A stretch of 8,187 bases of DNA from Magnetococcales bacterium. GTDB lineage: Bacteria; Pseudomonadota; Magnetococcia; Magnetococcales; DC0425bin3. The stretch lies in NCBI GenBank assembly GCA_015229045.1, contig JADGCJ010000146.1, forward strand, positions 1 to 8,187, read 5' to 3'. The stretch's first letter is position 1. Each line of letters begins with the position of its first letter. Shown piece by piece: positions 1-7,291 of the stretch. Both the position numbers and the translations under genes were made by a program. Under the pieces are notes generated by a model. The model searched no databases and was not told the origin of the DNA. It was given only the letters and a program-made list of their open reading frames with translations.

Positions 1-72
1 CAGGGCTTCGCCCCGAACCCCACCAGGACTCTGTCCTGGACCTGCCAGGGAGCCAACCCCCTGGACCCCGAT
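1..72 (-). repeat. GC-rich intergenic hairpin repeat, left copy
   Basis: This noncoding segment contains three potential stem-loops: GGGC/GCCC at 3-13, a perfect 7-bp stem CCAGGAC/GTCCTGG with a 3-nt loop at 23-39, and a 6-bp stem CCAGGG/CCCTGG at 45-64. Positions 20-72 match the reverse complement of 8135-8187 at 47 of 53 bases by my manual alignment, so this is one member of a repeat family. It is listed on the minus strand because that strand reads in the same sense as the right copy and as the upstream genes. It probably extends left of the window. The rest of the gap to the first gene (73-167) shows no gene and no convincing terminator. The function is unknown; a REP-like or 3'-end structural role is possible. 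Confidence 0.75.
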
Positions 73-167
73 GCCAAAAAACAATCATGGACTCGGGTGT
101 GTCAGTTTCAAATGCGATTGCCCTGCTACCTGGGCAGTTACTCTCTTTCAAACACGACCCTGCAGGC

Positions 168-620
168 TCACGAGGTGTGCAGGCTGGCGATATCGCTGGT
201 ACTGAACAGGCGCTGCATGTCGAAGATGATGACAAAATCGCCGTGCAGCCGCCCGATGGCCTTGATGTAGTCCGACTTCCACTGCACACCGATGTCCGGG
301 GCTGTTTCCAGGAGTTCGCTTGCAAAGTCGGCCACCTCGATCACCCGGTCGACCTGCATGCCGATCACCAGGTTGCGATCCTGCATGGGCAGATCCACCA
401 CCAGGATGCGTGTATCATCGGTTGGCGGAACGGGCACCAGCCCCAATTTGATCCGGAGGTCAATCACCGGCACCGTGCAGCCGCGCACATCGATGACGCC
501 GCACAAGAACGGGGGGGCATTGGGCAGGCGTGAGACGGGGCGGCTGTCGAGAATCTCGCGCACGATCCCCACCTCCACGGCAAATTTCTCCTCGCCGATA
601 CCCAGCGTGACATAGCTCAT
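168..620 (-). CDS. cheW: CheW-like chemotaxis coupling protein (distal copy)
   Basis: This is a 150-residue CheW-domain adaptor, the usual length for the family. CheW proteins are cytoplasmic scaffolds that link chemoreceptor tips to the P5 domain of CheA. The family hallmark is visible at residues 41-56 (GVIDVRGCTVPVIDLR), including the conserved Arg46-Gly47 of the receptor-binding face. The C-terminal part (114-140) ends in the typical strand with IIFD. I chose the ATG at 620 because GGAGG lies 5 nt upstream. The frame stays open to a TTG at 707, but that start has no ribosome site and the extra 29 residues do not look like CheW. The gene follows the receptor gene after an 83-bp gap and is the last gene of the leftward operon in view. 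It is clearly paralogous to the CheW at 2983-3444 (shared W..(D/E)(Y/F)(I/V)KAIGR segment), but the two are divergent. Confidence 0.9.
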   Translation of the reverse strand: MSYVTLGIGEEKFAVEVGIVREILDSRPVSRLPNAPPFLCGVIDVRGCTVPVIDLRIKLGLVPVPPTDDTRILVVDLPMQDRNLVIGMQVDRVIEVADFASELLETAPDIGVQWKSDYIKAIGRLHGDFVIIFDMQRLFSTSDIASLHTS

Positions 621-625
621 GACAA

Positions 626-630
626 CCTCC
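626..630 (-). promoter_or_regulatory. Shine-Dalgarno site fixing the distal cheW start
   Basis: On the minus strand GGAGG lies 5 nt before the ATG at 620. It decides in favour of this start over the upstream in-frame TTG at 707, which overlaps the receptor stop codon and has no purine-rich site before it. Confidence 0.75.
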
Positions 631-703
631 GGATGAGGCTCAACTCTCGTCTCCGATGCCCGGTGCGGTTCATGGCGACTTCCAGACAGCCCATCGCGGT
701 CCT

Positions 704-2953
704 TCAAAAACGGCTGAAGCTGTTGTCGTCAGTCTCGTTCGACTCTGCCAGGTCCAGATTGAACCCTTTGCCTTTTCTCGCCGGGCCAGCACCCCTGTCG
801 TTGTCGGATCTCGCCTGGGCGGCACGTGCTGGCCGGGCGCTGTTGTCATATCTCGGCTTTGTCTGGGCTGACTGCCTGTCAGGCAGTGCCTTGCGTTGGG
901 GTTGTACCTGGGGTCTGGCCTGCAACCTGGCAGTATTGGCCACCCGGGCGCTGTTTCCCAGATTGAAAAAGTTGATCATCTCCTGGAGCTGGGTTGCCTG
1001 GTTGGACAGCTCCTCCGAAGTGGCCGACATCTCCTCGGAAGAGGCGGCGTTTTGCTGGATCACCTGGTCAAGCTGCTGGATGGCGGTGTTGATCTGGGCA
1101 GCACCGAGATCCTGTTCACGGCAGGCGGCAGTGATATCCCCGACCAGCTCGGCGGTTTTTTTGATATCGGGAACGAGGCGACCCAACATCTCCCCGGCAT
1201 GGTGGGCCACCTGGACCGTCTCGGTGGAAACCGCACCGATCTCCGTGGCAGCGCGTTGACTGCGTTCGGCCAGCTTGCGTACCTCGGAGGCGACCACGGC
1301 GAACCCCTTGCCGTGTTCCCCGGCACGGGCGGCTTCGACGGCGGCATTCAGGGCCAGCAAATCGGTCTGTCGGGCGATCTCCTGGATGATCGAGGTCTTG
1401 GTGGCGATGGTCTGCATCGCCTGCACGGTCTTGGCCACGGCCTGGCCGCTCTCCTCGGCATGTTTGGCCGACTGGAGGGCAATCTGTTCGGTCTTGCCGG
1501 CATTTTCGGCGGTTTGCTTGATGTTGGCGGCCATCTGTTCCATGGCCGAAGAGGCCTCTTCGGCGGCCGAGGCCTGTTCGGAGGCGCCCTGACTCAGTTG
1601 CTGCGCATTGGCGGAGAGCTGCTCGCTGCCGGCGGAAACAGCCGCCGAGGAGATGTTGGCCTCCTCCACCACGGAGCGCAGGCGGGCCAGCATGGTCTCC
1701 AGGGCAACCCCCATCACGTCCCGATCGGATTTGCGCTGAAAATCGACGGCCAGGTTTCCTTTGGCAATGTCGTCGGCCACCTGGGCTGTGGTCCGCAAAT
1801 TATTGACCATGATATTCAGGGCGTTGACCAGGTCGGCCACCTCATCCCGGCTGGTGACGGAGACTTCGAGGGAGAGATCGCCATCAGCCACGGCGTCGGC
1901 CATGACCACGGCCTTGCCAACATTGCCGCTGATGTTGAAAGCCATGAAGAGGGCACTGGCCAAAGCCAGAAGAAAAGAGAGCACGGCGATGACGATTTGC
2001 GAGAGCCGGATGGTGGCATAATTGTGGTCGGCTGCACTCTTTTTCTCGACCATCTCTTTTTCGGCGTGTTCGACCAGGGAGGTCATCACCTGGGCCATCT
2101 GCGTGGCGGCCTGTCTCACCTCGCCGCGTGACAAGGCAAAGGCCTTGGCCTCGGTGTTTTTGCGCGCCAGATCGATGACCTGTTCCATGATCTTTTCCCA
2201 GGCAACTAATTTTGTCTGGAAAAGATCGAAGTTCTGGCGCTCCGCATCCGTGGTCAGCAGCAGACGAATCTCTGTCAGCAGACGATGGATTTGCGCCATA
2301 TTGGCAGCGTTTTTTTGCAGGGCAGATTCGGTACCGGCATCATCCTGGGCAATCGCGCTGTCACGCAGGTCGGAGCGGGCATTGCCCCACAGTGTGGTCA
2401 GCAGGCGCAGACGCTCGGCGATGCGTATCTGGGCTGGCGAGGCTCCGCCGCCTTCGACCGGGGCAAAAAAGGGTATCAGGGCGTTGTCGGCGCTGTTTCT
2501 GGCCGCCAGACCCTCGGTCATGACGATACGCAATGCATGGGTACCGGACTGAAGGCGACTCAGCTCACGCACCTTGTCCTGAGTTGTGGAAAACCTGGTG
2601 AACACGCCGTCGATGACAGTGATCTCTTTCGCCATGTTATCGTCTGCGACCTTGCGGATCTGCTCAAGCAGCTTGTGAAACTCATCGCGGCGGGCCAGAA
2701 TGGCCTGGTCAAACATATCCTTGTCGGCTGGTTCGGTGGAGAGAAGAAGGTTTTTCTCCTCGCGTTGAAGCAAAAACATCGTCCGTTCCAGTTCGAGGAG
2801 GTATTTGACACGCATGGCCGATCGATCGACCAGGTGGCCGATATCCGCCTTCATGCTGGACAGCCCGGAAAGGGCAACCAGCGTTGACAGGATCGACAGC
2901 ATGAAGACCACGCCAAAGGCTGTGAACAGTTTGCTCCTGATGGACATGCGCAT
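704..2953 (-). CDS. Methyl-accepting chemotaxis protein, membrane-bound
   Basis: This 749-residue transmembrane chemoreceptor signals to CheA/CheW. Visible order: short basic N-terminus, TM1 about 8-33, a periplasmic, apparently all-helical sensor region about 34-316, TM2 about 317-342, then HAMP (about 343-395) with a second HAMP-like stretch to about 430. A long coiled-coil signalling domain follows to about 665. The signature tip is at about 523-557 ([20 protein letters not shown], then [11 protein letters not shown]). Likely methylation sites are the Glu pairs at 465/466 (SAAEEAS) and 640/641 (SSEEMS). Residues 670-749 form an Arg/Gln/Pro-rich flexible tail ending in SFSRF, which fits the x-[HFYW]-x-x-[HFYW] pentapeptide used by some receptors to tether CheR or CheB. 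The start has GGAG 6 nt upstream. The gene sits 29 bp after one cheW and 83 bp before the other. The ligand cannot be read from the sequence. Confidence 0.95.
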   Translation of the reverse strand: MRMSIRSKLFTAFGVVFMLSILSTLVALSGLSSMKADIGHLVDRSAMRVKYLLELERTMFLLQREEKNLLLSTEPADKDMFDQAILARRDEFHKLLEQIRKVADDNMAKEITVIDGVFTRFSTTQDKVRELSRLQSGTHALRIVMTEGLAARNSADNALIPFFAPVEGGGASPAQIRIAERLRLLTTLWGNARSDLRDSAIAQDDAGTESALQKNAANMAQIHRLLTEIRLLLTTDAERQNFDLFQTKLVAWEKIMEQVIDLARKNTEAKAFALSRGEVRQAATQMAQVMTSLVEHAEKEMVEKKSAADHNYATIRLSQIVIAVLSFLLALASALFMAFNISGNVGKAVVMADAVADGDLSLEVSVTSRDEVADLVNALNIMVNNLRTTAQVADDIAKGNLAVDFQRKSDRDVMGVALETMLARLRSVVEEANISSAAVSAGSEQLSANAQQLSQGASEQASAAEEASSAMEQMAANIKQTAENAGKTEQIALQSAKHAEESGQAVAKTVQAMQTIATKTSIIQEIARQTDLLALNAAVEAARAGEHGKGFAVVASEVRKLAERSQRAATEIGAVSTETVQVAHHAGEMLGRLVPDIKKTAELVGDITAACREQDLGAAQINTAIQQLDQVIQQNAASSEEMSATSEELSNQATQLQEMINFFNLGNSARVANTARLQARPQVQPQRKALPDRQSAQTKPRYDNSARPARAAQARSDNDRGAGPARKGKGFNLDLAESNETDDNSFSRF

Positions 2954-2982
2954 GGTTTTCTCCAGCCTCTTGCTGCTTCAGG

Positions 2983-3444
2983 TTACAGGGCCAAATCGGC
3001 AGACGCAAAAATGCGCCCGATATCCAGGATCATGACAAACTCCTCGTGGCGCCGCCCGATAGCCTTGACAAACTCCGGACGCCAGCGCGTACCAAGGCGT
3101 GGTACCTGATCGACGACCACCTTGTCCAGATGGCTCACCTCGTGAACCTTGTCGGCCAGAATGGCCACCAGAACGGGCGCCCCTTCAAAGACAATCTCCA
3201 GAACGACGATGCGGGTGTCGGGAGTGCGCCCGCTGGCAGGCAGGCCACAGCGCAAACAAAGATCGGCCAGAGGCACCACCCGTCCACGAAAATTGACCAG
3301 GTTGCCGACAAAGGCCGGTGCGGTCGGAATCGGCGTGACCGGCCCGGGATCGAGGATCTCCAGCACAATGCCCGCAGGCAGGGCAAACTTCTCCCCGCCC
3401 AGAGAGATGGTGAGGATTTCGTCGGTATCAGGATGGGTATCCAC
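2983..3444 (-). CDS. cheW: CheW-like chemotaxis coupling protein (cheA-proximal copy)
   Basis: This 153-residue CheW-domain protein starts with GTG and has GAGGAG 6 nt upstream. The core motif lies at residues 47-62 (GNLVNFRGRVVPLADL), with the conserved Asn51-Phe-Arg53-Gly54. The C-terminal segment (121-143) is WRPEF, VKAIGR, then FVMILDIGRIF. As a cytoplasmic adaptor it should join the receptor encoded just downstream to the CheA encoded just upstream. Its start lies 11 bp after the cheA stop, and its ribosome site overlaps that stop codon, so translation of the two is probably coupled. It differs from the distal CheW mainly in the N-terminal half, so the two may occupy different positions in the array or serve different receptors; that is inference. 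Confidence 0.92.
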   Translation of the reverse strand: MDTHPDTDEILTISLGGEKFALPAGIVLEILDPGPVTPIPTAPAFVGNLVNFRGRVVPLADLCLRCGLPASGRTPDTRIVVLEIVFEGAPVLVAILADKVHEVSHLDKVVVDQVPRLGTRWRPEFVKAIGRRHEEFVMILDIGRIFASADLAL

Positions 3445-3450
3445 GACCTT

Positions 3451-3456
3451 CTCCTC
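3451..3456 (-). promoter_or_regulatory. Shine-Dalgarno site overlapping the cheA stop codon
   Basis: On the minus strand the cheA stop TAG (3456-3458) runs directly into AGGAG, giving TAGAGGAG, 6 nt before the GTG start of the next cheW at 3444. This arrangement supports translational coupling of CheA and CheW, which must be made in balanced amounts. Confidence 0.7.
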
Positions 3457-5582
3457 TACGACGCCGCCCTGAGCCGCTCTTCCCGACTCTGGCCAAACTC
3501 GATGAGATGCAAAACATCCAGGATCAGCACCACCCCGCCATCACCCAGGATGGTGGCACCCAGAAAGGAGTGTACGTTACGATGCAGAGGGCTTAAAGGC
3601 TTGATCACCGTCTGATGGTCACCCAACAGATGATCCACCACCAGGCCGACGCGCTGCTCGCCCGAGGAGACAATGACCACCTTTTCGAAAGGGGGGGGTG
3701 CATCGCTCATGTTGAACAGGTCGCGCAGGCGCAAAAACGGCACCAGCTCACCGCGAATGTCCAAAAAGCTGCTCCCCTCTGCGGAGGTGGAACTGACGAT
3801 CAACTCCACACACTCTTCGACCGAGGAGAGAGGAATGATATAGCGGAATTCGCCCACGCACACCAACAGGCCATCGACGATGGAGAGGGTCATCGGGATG
3901 CGCACGGTGATGGTTGTGCCTTGTCCCCTGGTCGAACAGATGTCGACCGTGCCACGCAGGGCTTCGATGTCGCGTTTGACCACATCCATGCCGACGCCGC
4001 GCCCGGAGAGTTCGGTCACACCCTCCGCCGTGGAGACCGCAGGGGCAAAGATGAGCTCCAACCCCTCGCGCTCCGTGAGGTCGCGGCTGCCATCGATGAT
4101 CCCCTTGTGTCGGGCGGCCTGGATGACCCGTTCGACATCGATACCCCGACCGTCGTCGGCCACCTCGATGACGATCAATCCATACTGGTGAAAGGCCGAC
4201 AGCATGATGCGACCTTCCGGGGGCTTGCCCTGGGCTGCGCGTTCGGCGGGCGGCTCGATGCCATGATCCAGGGCATTGCGGATCAGGTGTTTCAAAGGGC
4301 CGCTGATCTGCTCCGACACCTTCTTGTCCACTTCGGTCTCCTGGCCAACGATGGTCAGGCGGACCTGTTTGCCGGTATCGCGGCAATAGTCGCGCACCAG
4401 GCGCTGCATCGGATCGAAGGCGCTGCCGATGGGCACCATGCGAATGGTCATCGCCTGATCCTGCAACTCGCGCAGGGTCCGCGAGCTGTCGTCGAGAATT
4501 TCCAGAAGCTTTTCCGCCAGCTCGGCGTCCCGCTCCTCCATGAAGGCCTGGAAGCTGTCCAGGCGGGCCTCGACCGTGATCAGTTCACCCACCAGATTGA
4601 CCAGCTTGTCGAGCTTGCCGGTATCGACCCGGATGGAGCTCAGCCTCTGCACCGTCTGGATATCGATGGCGTTTGCCTCGGACAGGGGGCGCGGCAACGG
4701 GGAAGGCGGTGCGGTCACCAGGGGAGTGCCGATAACGGCGGCATCGATGCGGGCCTGATCTTCCGGCGCTTCCGGCAGCAGGTCGAGGGGGTCGACGACA
4801 ACCCGGTGCCGATCGGGCCAATCGCCCAGAGCGGCCATGACCTGCGCCAGCGCCTCTTCGGTCACCAGATGGGCGCTGCGCCAGAGATAAAAAGCACCCT
4901 CCTGGCGTTTTTCGACGGGTGGCAGACTGTGGTCGTGCGATACCAGCCGCACCTTGCCGAGGTGCTCCAGGGCCGCCGCCACGCCTGCCAGTTCGGACGG
5001 GGAGGGCATGGCGCCGGGTTGCACATGGATCTGGATGATGTACGTCTGCAACTCTTTGCCAACGGGAGGCGGAGCGGCAACGGGTGCACCGGGAGCTGAA
5101 GCGGACCCGGCAGCGGGGATGGGCTGTTCCCGGATCTCGGGCAGCAACGGGGAGGGAGGCTGTTCCTGCCCAGTGGCCACGACCGCTCCATGACCAGCTA
5201 CAGCCTCGATGATCCGGGCACGACTCTCCTCCAGCCGCTGTCGATCGAGACTCCCCTCTCCCAGGAGTTCGGCCATGAGATTTTTCAGACAATCGAGGGC
5301 TTCGAGCAGCAGCGATACCAGGGTCGAGGAGAGGGCAAGATGACCTTTGCGCACCTCGTCGAGCATGGTTTCGACATCGTGGGTGTAGTGGGAGAGCGCC
5401 TCCAGCCCGGCCATGCCGGCGCCCCCCTTGATGGTGTGCAGATTGCGAAAGAGCCGATCCACCAGGGCACGATCGCCCGGGAAGTTCTCCAGGGAGAGCA
5501 GATCCGTCTCAAGCTCCTGAAGAAGTTCACCCATCTCCTCGAGAAACAGCGACTGGATCGACTGCATGTTGGCATCGCTCAT
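3456..5582 (-). CDS. cheA: Chemotaxis-type histidine kinase CheA
   Basis: This 708-residue soluble kinase autophosphorylates under receptor control and passes the phosphate to response regulators. P1 (Hpt) covers about 8-108, with the phospho-accepting His49 in NLHTIKGGAGMAG. A Pro/Ala-rich linker follows (about 140-175). Residues about 178-266 look like a divergent P2 response-regulator docking domain. P3 dimerisation lies at about 310-375. The P4 ATPase is intact: N box HLIRNALDHGIE (432-443), G1 DDGRGID (476-482), F box around 508-518, G2 GRGVGMD (527-533). P5, the CheW-like regulatory domain, covers about 560-695. The ATG at 5582 is chosen because Hpt helix A begins right after it, but its ribosome site is weak. 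An ATG at 5639 (19 residues longer) would overlap the preceding gene. The gap to the phosphatase gene is 28 bp. With no CheY in view, the receiver of that phosphatase is the most likely partner. Confidence 0.95.
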   Translation of the reverse strand: MSDANMQSIQSLFLEEMGELLQELETDLLSLENFPGDRALVDRLFRNLHTIKGGAGMAGLEALSHYTHDVETMLDEVRKGHLALSSTLVSLLLEALDCLKNLMAELLGEGSLDRQRLEESRARIIEAVAGHGAVVATGQEQPPSPLLPEIREQPIPAAGSASAPGAPVAAPPPVGKELQTYIIQIHVQPGAMPSPSELAGVAAALEHLGKVRLVSHDHSLPPVEKRQEGAFYLWRSAHLVTEEALAQVMAALGDWPDRHRVVVDPLDLLPEAPEDQARIDAAVIGTPLVTAPPSPLPRPLSEANAIDIQTVQRLSSIRVDTGKLDKLVNLVGELITVEARLDSFQAFMEERDAELAEKLLEILDDSSRTLRELQDQAMTIRMVPIGSAFDPMQRLVRDYCRDTGKQVRLTIVGQETEVDKKVSEQISGPLKHLIRNALDHGIEPPAERAAQGKPPEGRIMLSAFHQYGLIVIEVADDGRGIDVERVIQAARHKGIIDGSRDLTEREGLELIFAPAVSTAEGVTELSGRGVGMDVVKRDIEALRGTVDICSTRGQGTTITVRIPMTLSIVDGLLVCVGEFRYIIPLSSVEECVELIVSSTSAEGSSFLDIRGELVPFLRLRDLFNMSDAPPPFEKVVIVSSGEQRVGLVVDHLLGDHQTVIKPLSPLHRNVHSFLGATILGDGGVVLILDVLHLIEFGQSREERLRAAS

Positions 5583-5610
5583 GGGTGTCACGCGCTCTCG
5601 ACTCTGTCCT

Positions 5611-6879
5611 TCAAAGTTGAAACCCGGCGACAGAGACATCGTCACGGCGCCGCTCCTCCCCCTGCCATGCCAGCAGGGCCTGCCAAACAACCTCTTTCTG
5701 TTCGGCCATCGGCAAATGACCCTGTTGATCGAGAATCTCCAGAAAGCGCTTTTTGCCGAAGGCACGCCGCCGCTCTCCGCCAATCTGATCGATGATGCCA
5801 TCGGATGTGATATAGAAGCGCGTTCCGGCTGCCACGGGAAACAGATGCCCGGCATAGAGTTGATCGGCAGGTGTGGCCCGATAGCCGATACCCTGTTTGG
5901 TTCCCTTGATTTCGGTGAGGGGTTCCCCGGCCAGGGAGAGGAACAGAGAAAACCCTGCCCCCGCGAAGGCCAGTTCCGTTTTGGCGGGGTTCAAATAGCA
6001 GGCAGCCATCTCCATGCCATCGTCCGATTCGCCCCCCTCGACATCCTGCCTGAGCGTCAAGCGTACCAGCTGGTGCATGCGCTCGATCAGGTTGCCGACC
6101 TGACCTGGTTTCACCTCCACCAGGGCGCGTTCAAAGGCGCCGGTGGCCACCAGGGAGACAAAGGCTCCCGGCACACCATGCCCGGTACAATCGCCGAGAA
6201 TGAACAAAAAGCCGCCACCCCAGGGATGGCACCAGTAGATATCCCCTCCCACGACATCGCGCGGTTGCCAAAGGATGAAGTGATCCTGGAAGGCCTGCTC
6301 GACCCATCCGGGGGGTGGAAGGATGGAGCGTTGAATACGGCTGGCATAACGGATGCTGCCCTCAAGCACCGCGACAACCTCCGCCAGCGCATTTCGGGTG
6401 GTGGTCAACTCGGCGTTGACCCGGCGCTGGTCCGCCAGTGCTTCCTCGAGCGAGAGGGTCAGTTGGCGATTGGCGTCTTCGGCTTTTTTGGCGCGTACCA
6501 GCGCGTTGACCCGGGCCAGCATCTCCCCGGCATCGAACGGCTTGGGCAGGTAGTCGTCGCACCCCAGCAGGGCGAGCCCTTTCACCACCTCGACCTTGCT
6601 GGCCTGGGCGGTCAGAAAGATGACCGGAATGTTTTTCCACACCGGGTCGGATTTGAGCAGGCGGATACACGCATCGCCGCTCATGTTGGGCATGTTGCGA
6701 TCGAGCAGGATGACGTCGGGGAGGCGTTCGATCGCCGTTCGTTCCAGGAGCGCCAGGGCTTCGTCGCCGTCACCGGCCTCGAACACCTCGAAATCGGCCT
6801 GTCCGGCACCCTCCAGCAACTGGCGAACACGCATCCGCACCGTGCGCGAATCATCGACAACGAGAACGGAGGTACTCAC
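5611..6879 (-). CDS. Response regulator fused to PP2C/SpoIIE serine phosphatase
   Basis: This 422-residue, two-domain cytoplasmic protein has an N-terminal receiver (about 4-127) with the full active site: Asp9/Asp10, phospho-accepting Asp60 (LLDRNMPNMSG), Thr90 and Lys113 (PKPF). A charged helical linker (about 128-185) leads to a SpoIIE-type PP2C domain (about 186-422). Metal-binding acidic motifs are present: VVGGDIYW (Asp213), GDCTGHGVPGA (Asp230), TSDGIIDQIGG (Asp360) and RRDDVSV (Asp413/414), so it should be catalytically active. RsbU-like enzymes of this type dephosphorylate STAS-domain anti-sigma antagonists or similar proteins. The linker-to-catalytic stretch (SIRYASRIQRSILPPP) and the DQIGG...FGKKRF segment recall the SiaA-like subgroup of SpoIIE phosphatases. 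The start is GTG with GAGGAG 8 nt upstream. It is the first gene of the leftward chemosensory operon, so CheA phosphorylation probably controls it. The substrate protein is not encoded in the window. Confidence 0.93.
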   Translation of the reverse strand: MSTSVLVVDDSRTVRMRVRQLLEGAGQADFEVFEAGDGDEALALLERTAIERLPDVILLDRNMPNMSGDACIRLLKSDPVWKNIPVIFLTAQASKVEVVKGLALLGCDDYLPKPFDAGEMLARVNALVRAKKAEDANRQLTLSLEEALADQRRVNAELTTTRNALAEVVAVLEGSIRYASRIQRSILPPPGWVEQAFQDHFILWQPRDVVGGDIYWCHPWGGGFLFILGDCTGHGVPGAFVSLVATGAFERALVEVKPGQVGNLIERMHQLVRLTLRQDVEGGESDDGMEMAACYLNPAKTELAFAGAGFSLFLSLAGEPLTEIKGTKQGIGYRATPADQLYAGHLFPVAAGTRFYITSDGIIDQIGGERRRAFGKKRFLEILDQQGHLPMAEQKEVVWQALLAWQGEERRRDDVSVAGFQL

Positions 6880-6916
6880 GCGGCATTCTCCTCAAGCGGT
6901 ACGGAAAACTGATGGG

Positions 6917-6945
6917 AAGGTACAGATTTCCATGCCAGTGTTCAA
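6917..6945 (-). promoter_or_regulatory. Candidate promoter for the chemosensory operon
   Basis: Reading the minus strand, TTGAAC (6945-6940) and TACCTT (6922-6917) are separated by 17 nt, a fair but imperfect match to a housekeeping -35/-10 pair. Transcription would start near 6910, about 30 nt before the GTG of the phosphatase gene. The 146-bp gap between the divergent genes must hold the operon promoter, but this exact assignment is only a best guess by eye. Confidence 0.35.
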
Positions 6946-6956
6946 TTTTTTATGTT
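6927..6956 (+). promoter_or_regulatory. Candidate promoter for grxC and the amidase gene
   Basis: TTTCCA (6927-6932) and TATGTT (6951-6956) have an 18-nt spacer and lie in the only clearly AT-rich patch of the intergenic region (6941-6960). Each hexamer matches the housekeeping consensus at 4 of 6 bases. The leader would be about 60 nt. An alternative -10, TAAAAT at 6975-6980, lacks a good -35. The site overlaps the candidate divergent promoter, so the two could compete for polymerase. Confidence 0.3.
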
Positions 6957-7025
6957 ATCTGACAGCGGAATGGATAAAATCACGCCGAGTGATCGATTGC
7001 AACGCCATGACCCACGGAGGAGACC

Positions 7026-7286
7026 ATGCCTGAGATTGTCATCTATTCGACCACCACCTGCCCCTACTGCGTGAAGGCCAAAATGCTTCTGGATAAAAAG
7101 AAAGCGACCTACCGGGAAATCAATCTGACCCTGGATCCTGGCCGTCGCGAGGAGATGCTCCAGCGGGCGAACGGGCGCAAGACGGTGCCGCAAATTTTTA
7201 TCGGTGATCACCATGTCGGCGGGTGTGACGATCTGTACGCGCTGGAATCGAATGGCAAGCTCGATCCCCTTCTGGGGCGCGGATAA
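7026..7286 (+). CDS. grxC: Glutaredoxin 3 (GrxC family)
   Basis: This 86-residue dithiol glutaredoxin uses glutathione to reduce protein disulfides and mixed disulfides in the cytoplasm. The active site CPYC is at residues 12-15. The cis-proline motif TVPQIFI (53-59) and the glutathione-binding GGCDD (65-69) are also in place, and the length is typical for GrxC. The ATG has GGAGGAG 3 nt upstream, a strong though tightly spaced site. It is the first gene of a rightward pair and is followed after 5 bp by a nitrilase-family amidase gene, an arrangement I recall from many proteobacteria. It is divergent from the chemosensory operon and shows no functional link to it. Confidence 0.95.
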   Translation: MPEIVIYSTTTCPYCVKAKMLLDKKKATYREINLTLDPGRREEMLQRANGRKTVPQIFIGDHHVGGCDDLYALESNGKLDPLLGRG

Positions 7287-7291
7287 GGGTC

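Noticed and set aside
119..136. Hairpin TGCCC/GGGCA downstream of the distal cheW, considered as a terminator
   Set aside because: The stem is only 5 bp with an 8-nt loop, and no U-tract follows on the minus strand, so it is not a convincing intrinsic terminator.
87..533. Plus-strand open frame from the left intergenic region into the distal cheW
   Set aside because: Most of it is antisense to a clear CheW, there is no ribosome site before its ATG, and the translation shows no recognisable family.
621..707. Longer start (TTG at 707) for the distal cheW, overlapping the receptor stop
   Set aside because: There is no ribosome site before it and the extra 29 residues lack CheW character, while the ATG at 620 has GGAGG at good spacing.
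896..2131. 411-codon open frame on the plus strand opposite the receptor gene
   Set aside because: The low-complexity Gly/Leu/His-rich translation mirrors the Ala/Gln/Glu-rich receptor coiled coil. It has no domain and is a shadow of the real gene.
3615..5099. 494-codon open frame on the plus strand opposite cheA
   Set aside because: Its product is His/Asp/Gly/Gln-rich with no recognisable domain, and it lies antisense to a cheA with all kinase motifs intact. Long antisense frames are common in GC-rich genes.
6920..6939. Possible sigma-54 promoter (TGGCAT ... CTGTA on the minus strand)
   Set aside because: The -24 GG is present but the -12 element lacks the required GC, so the match is too weak.
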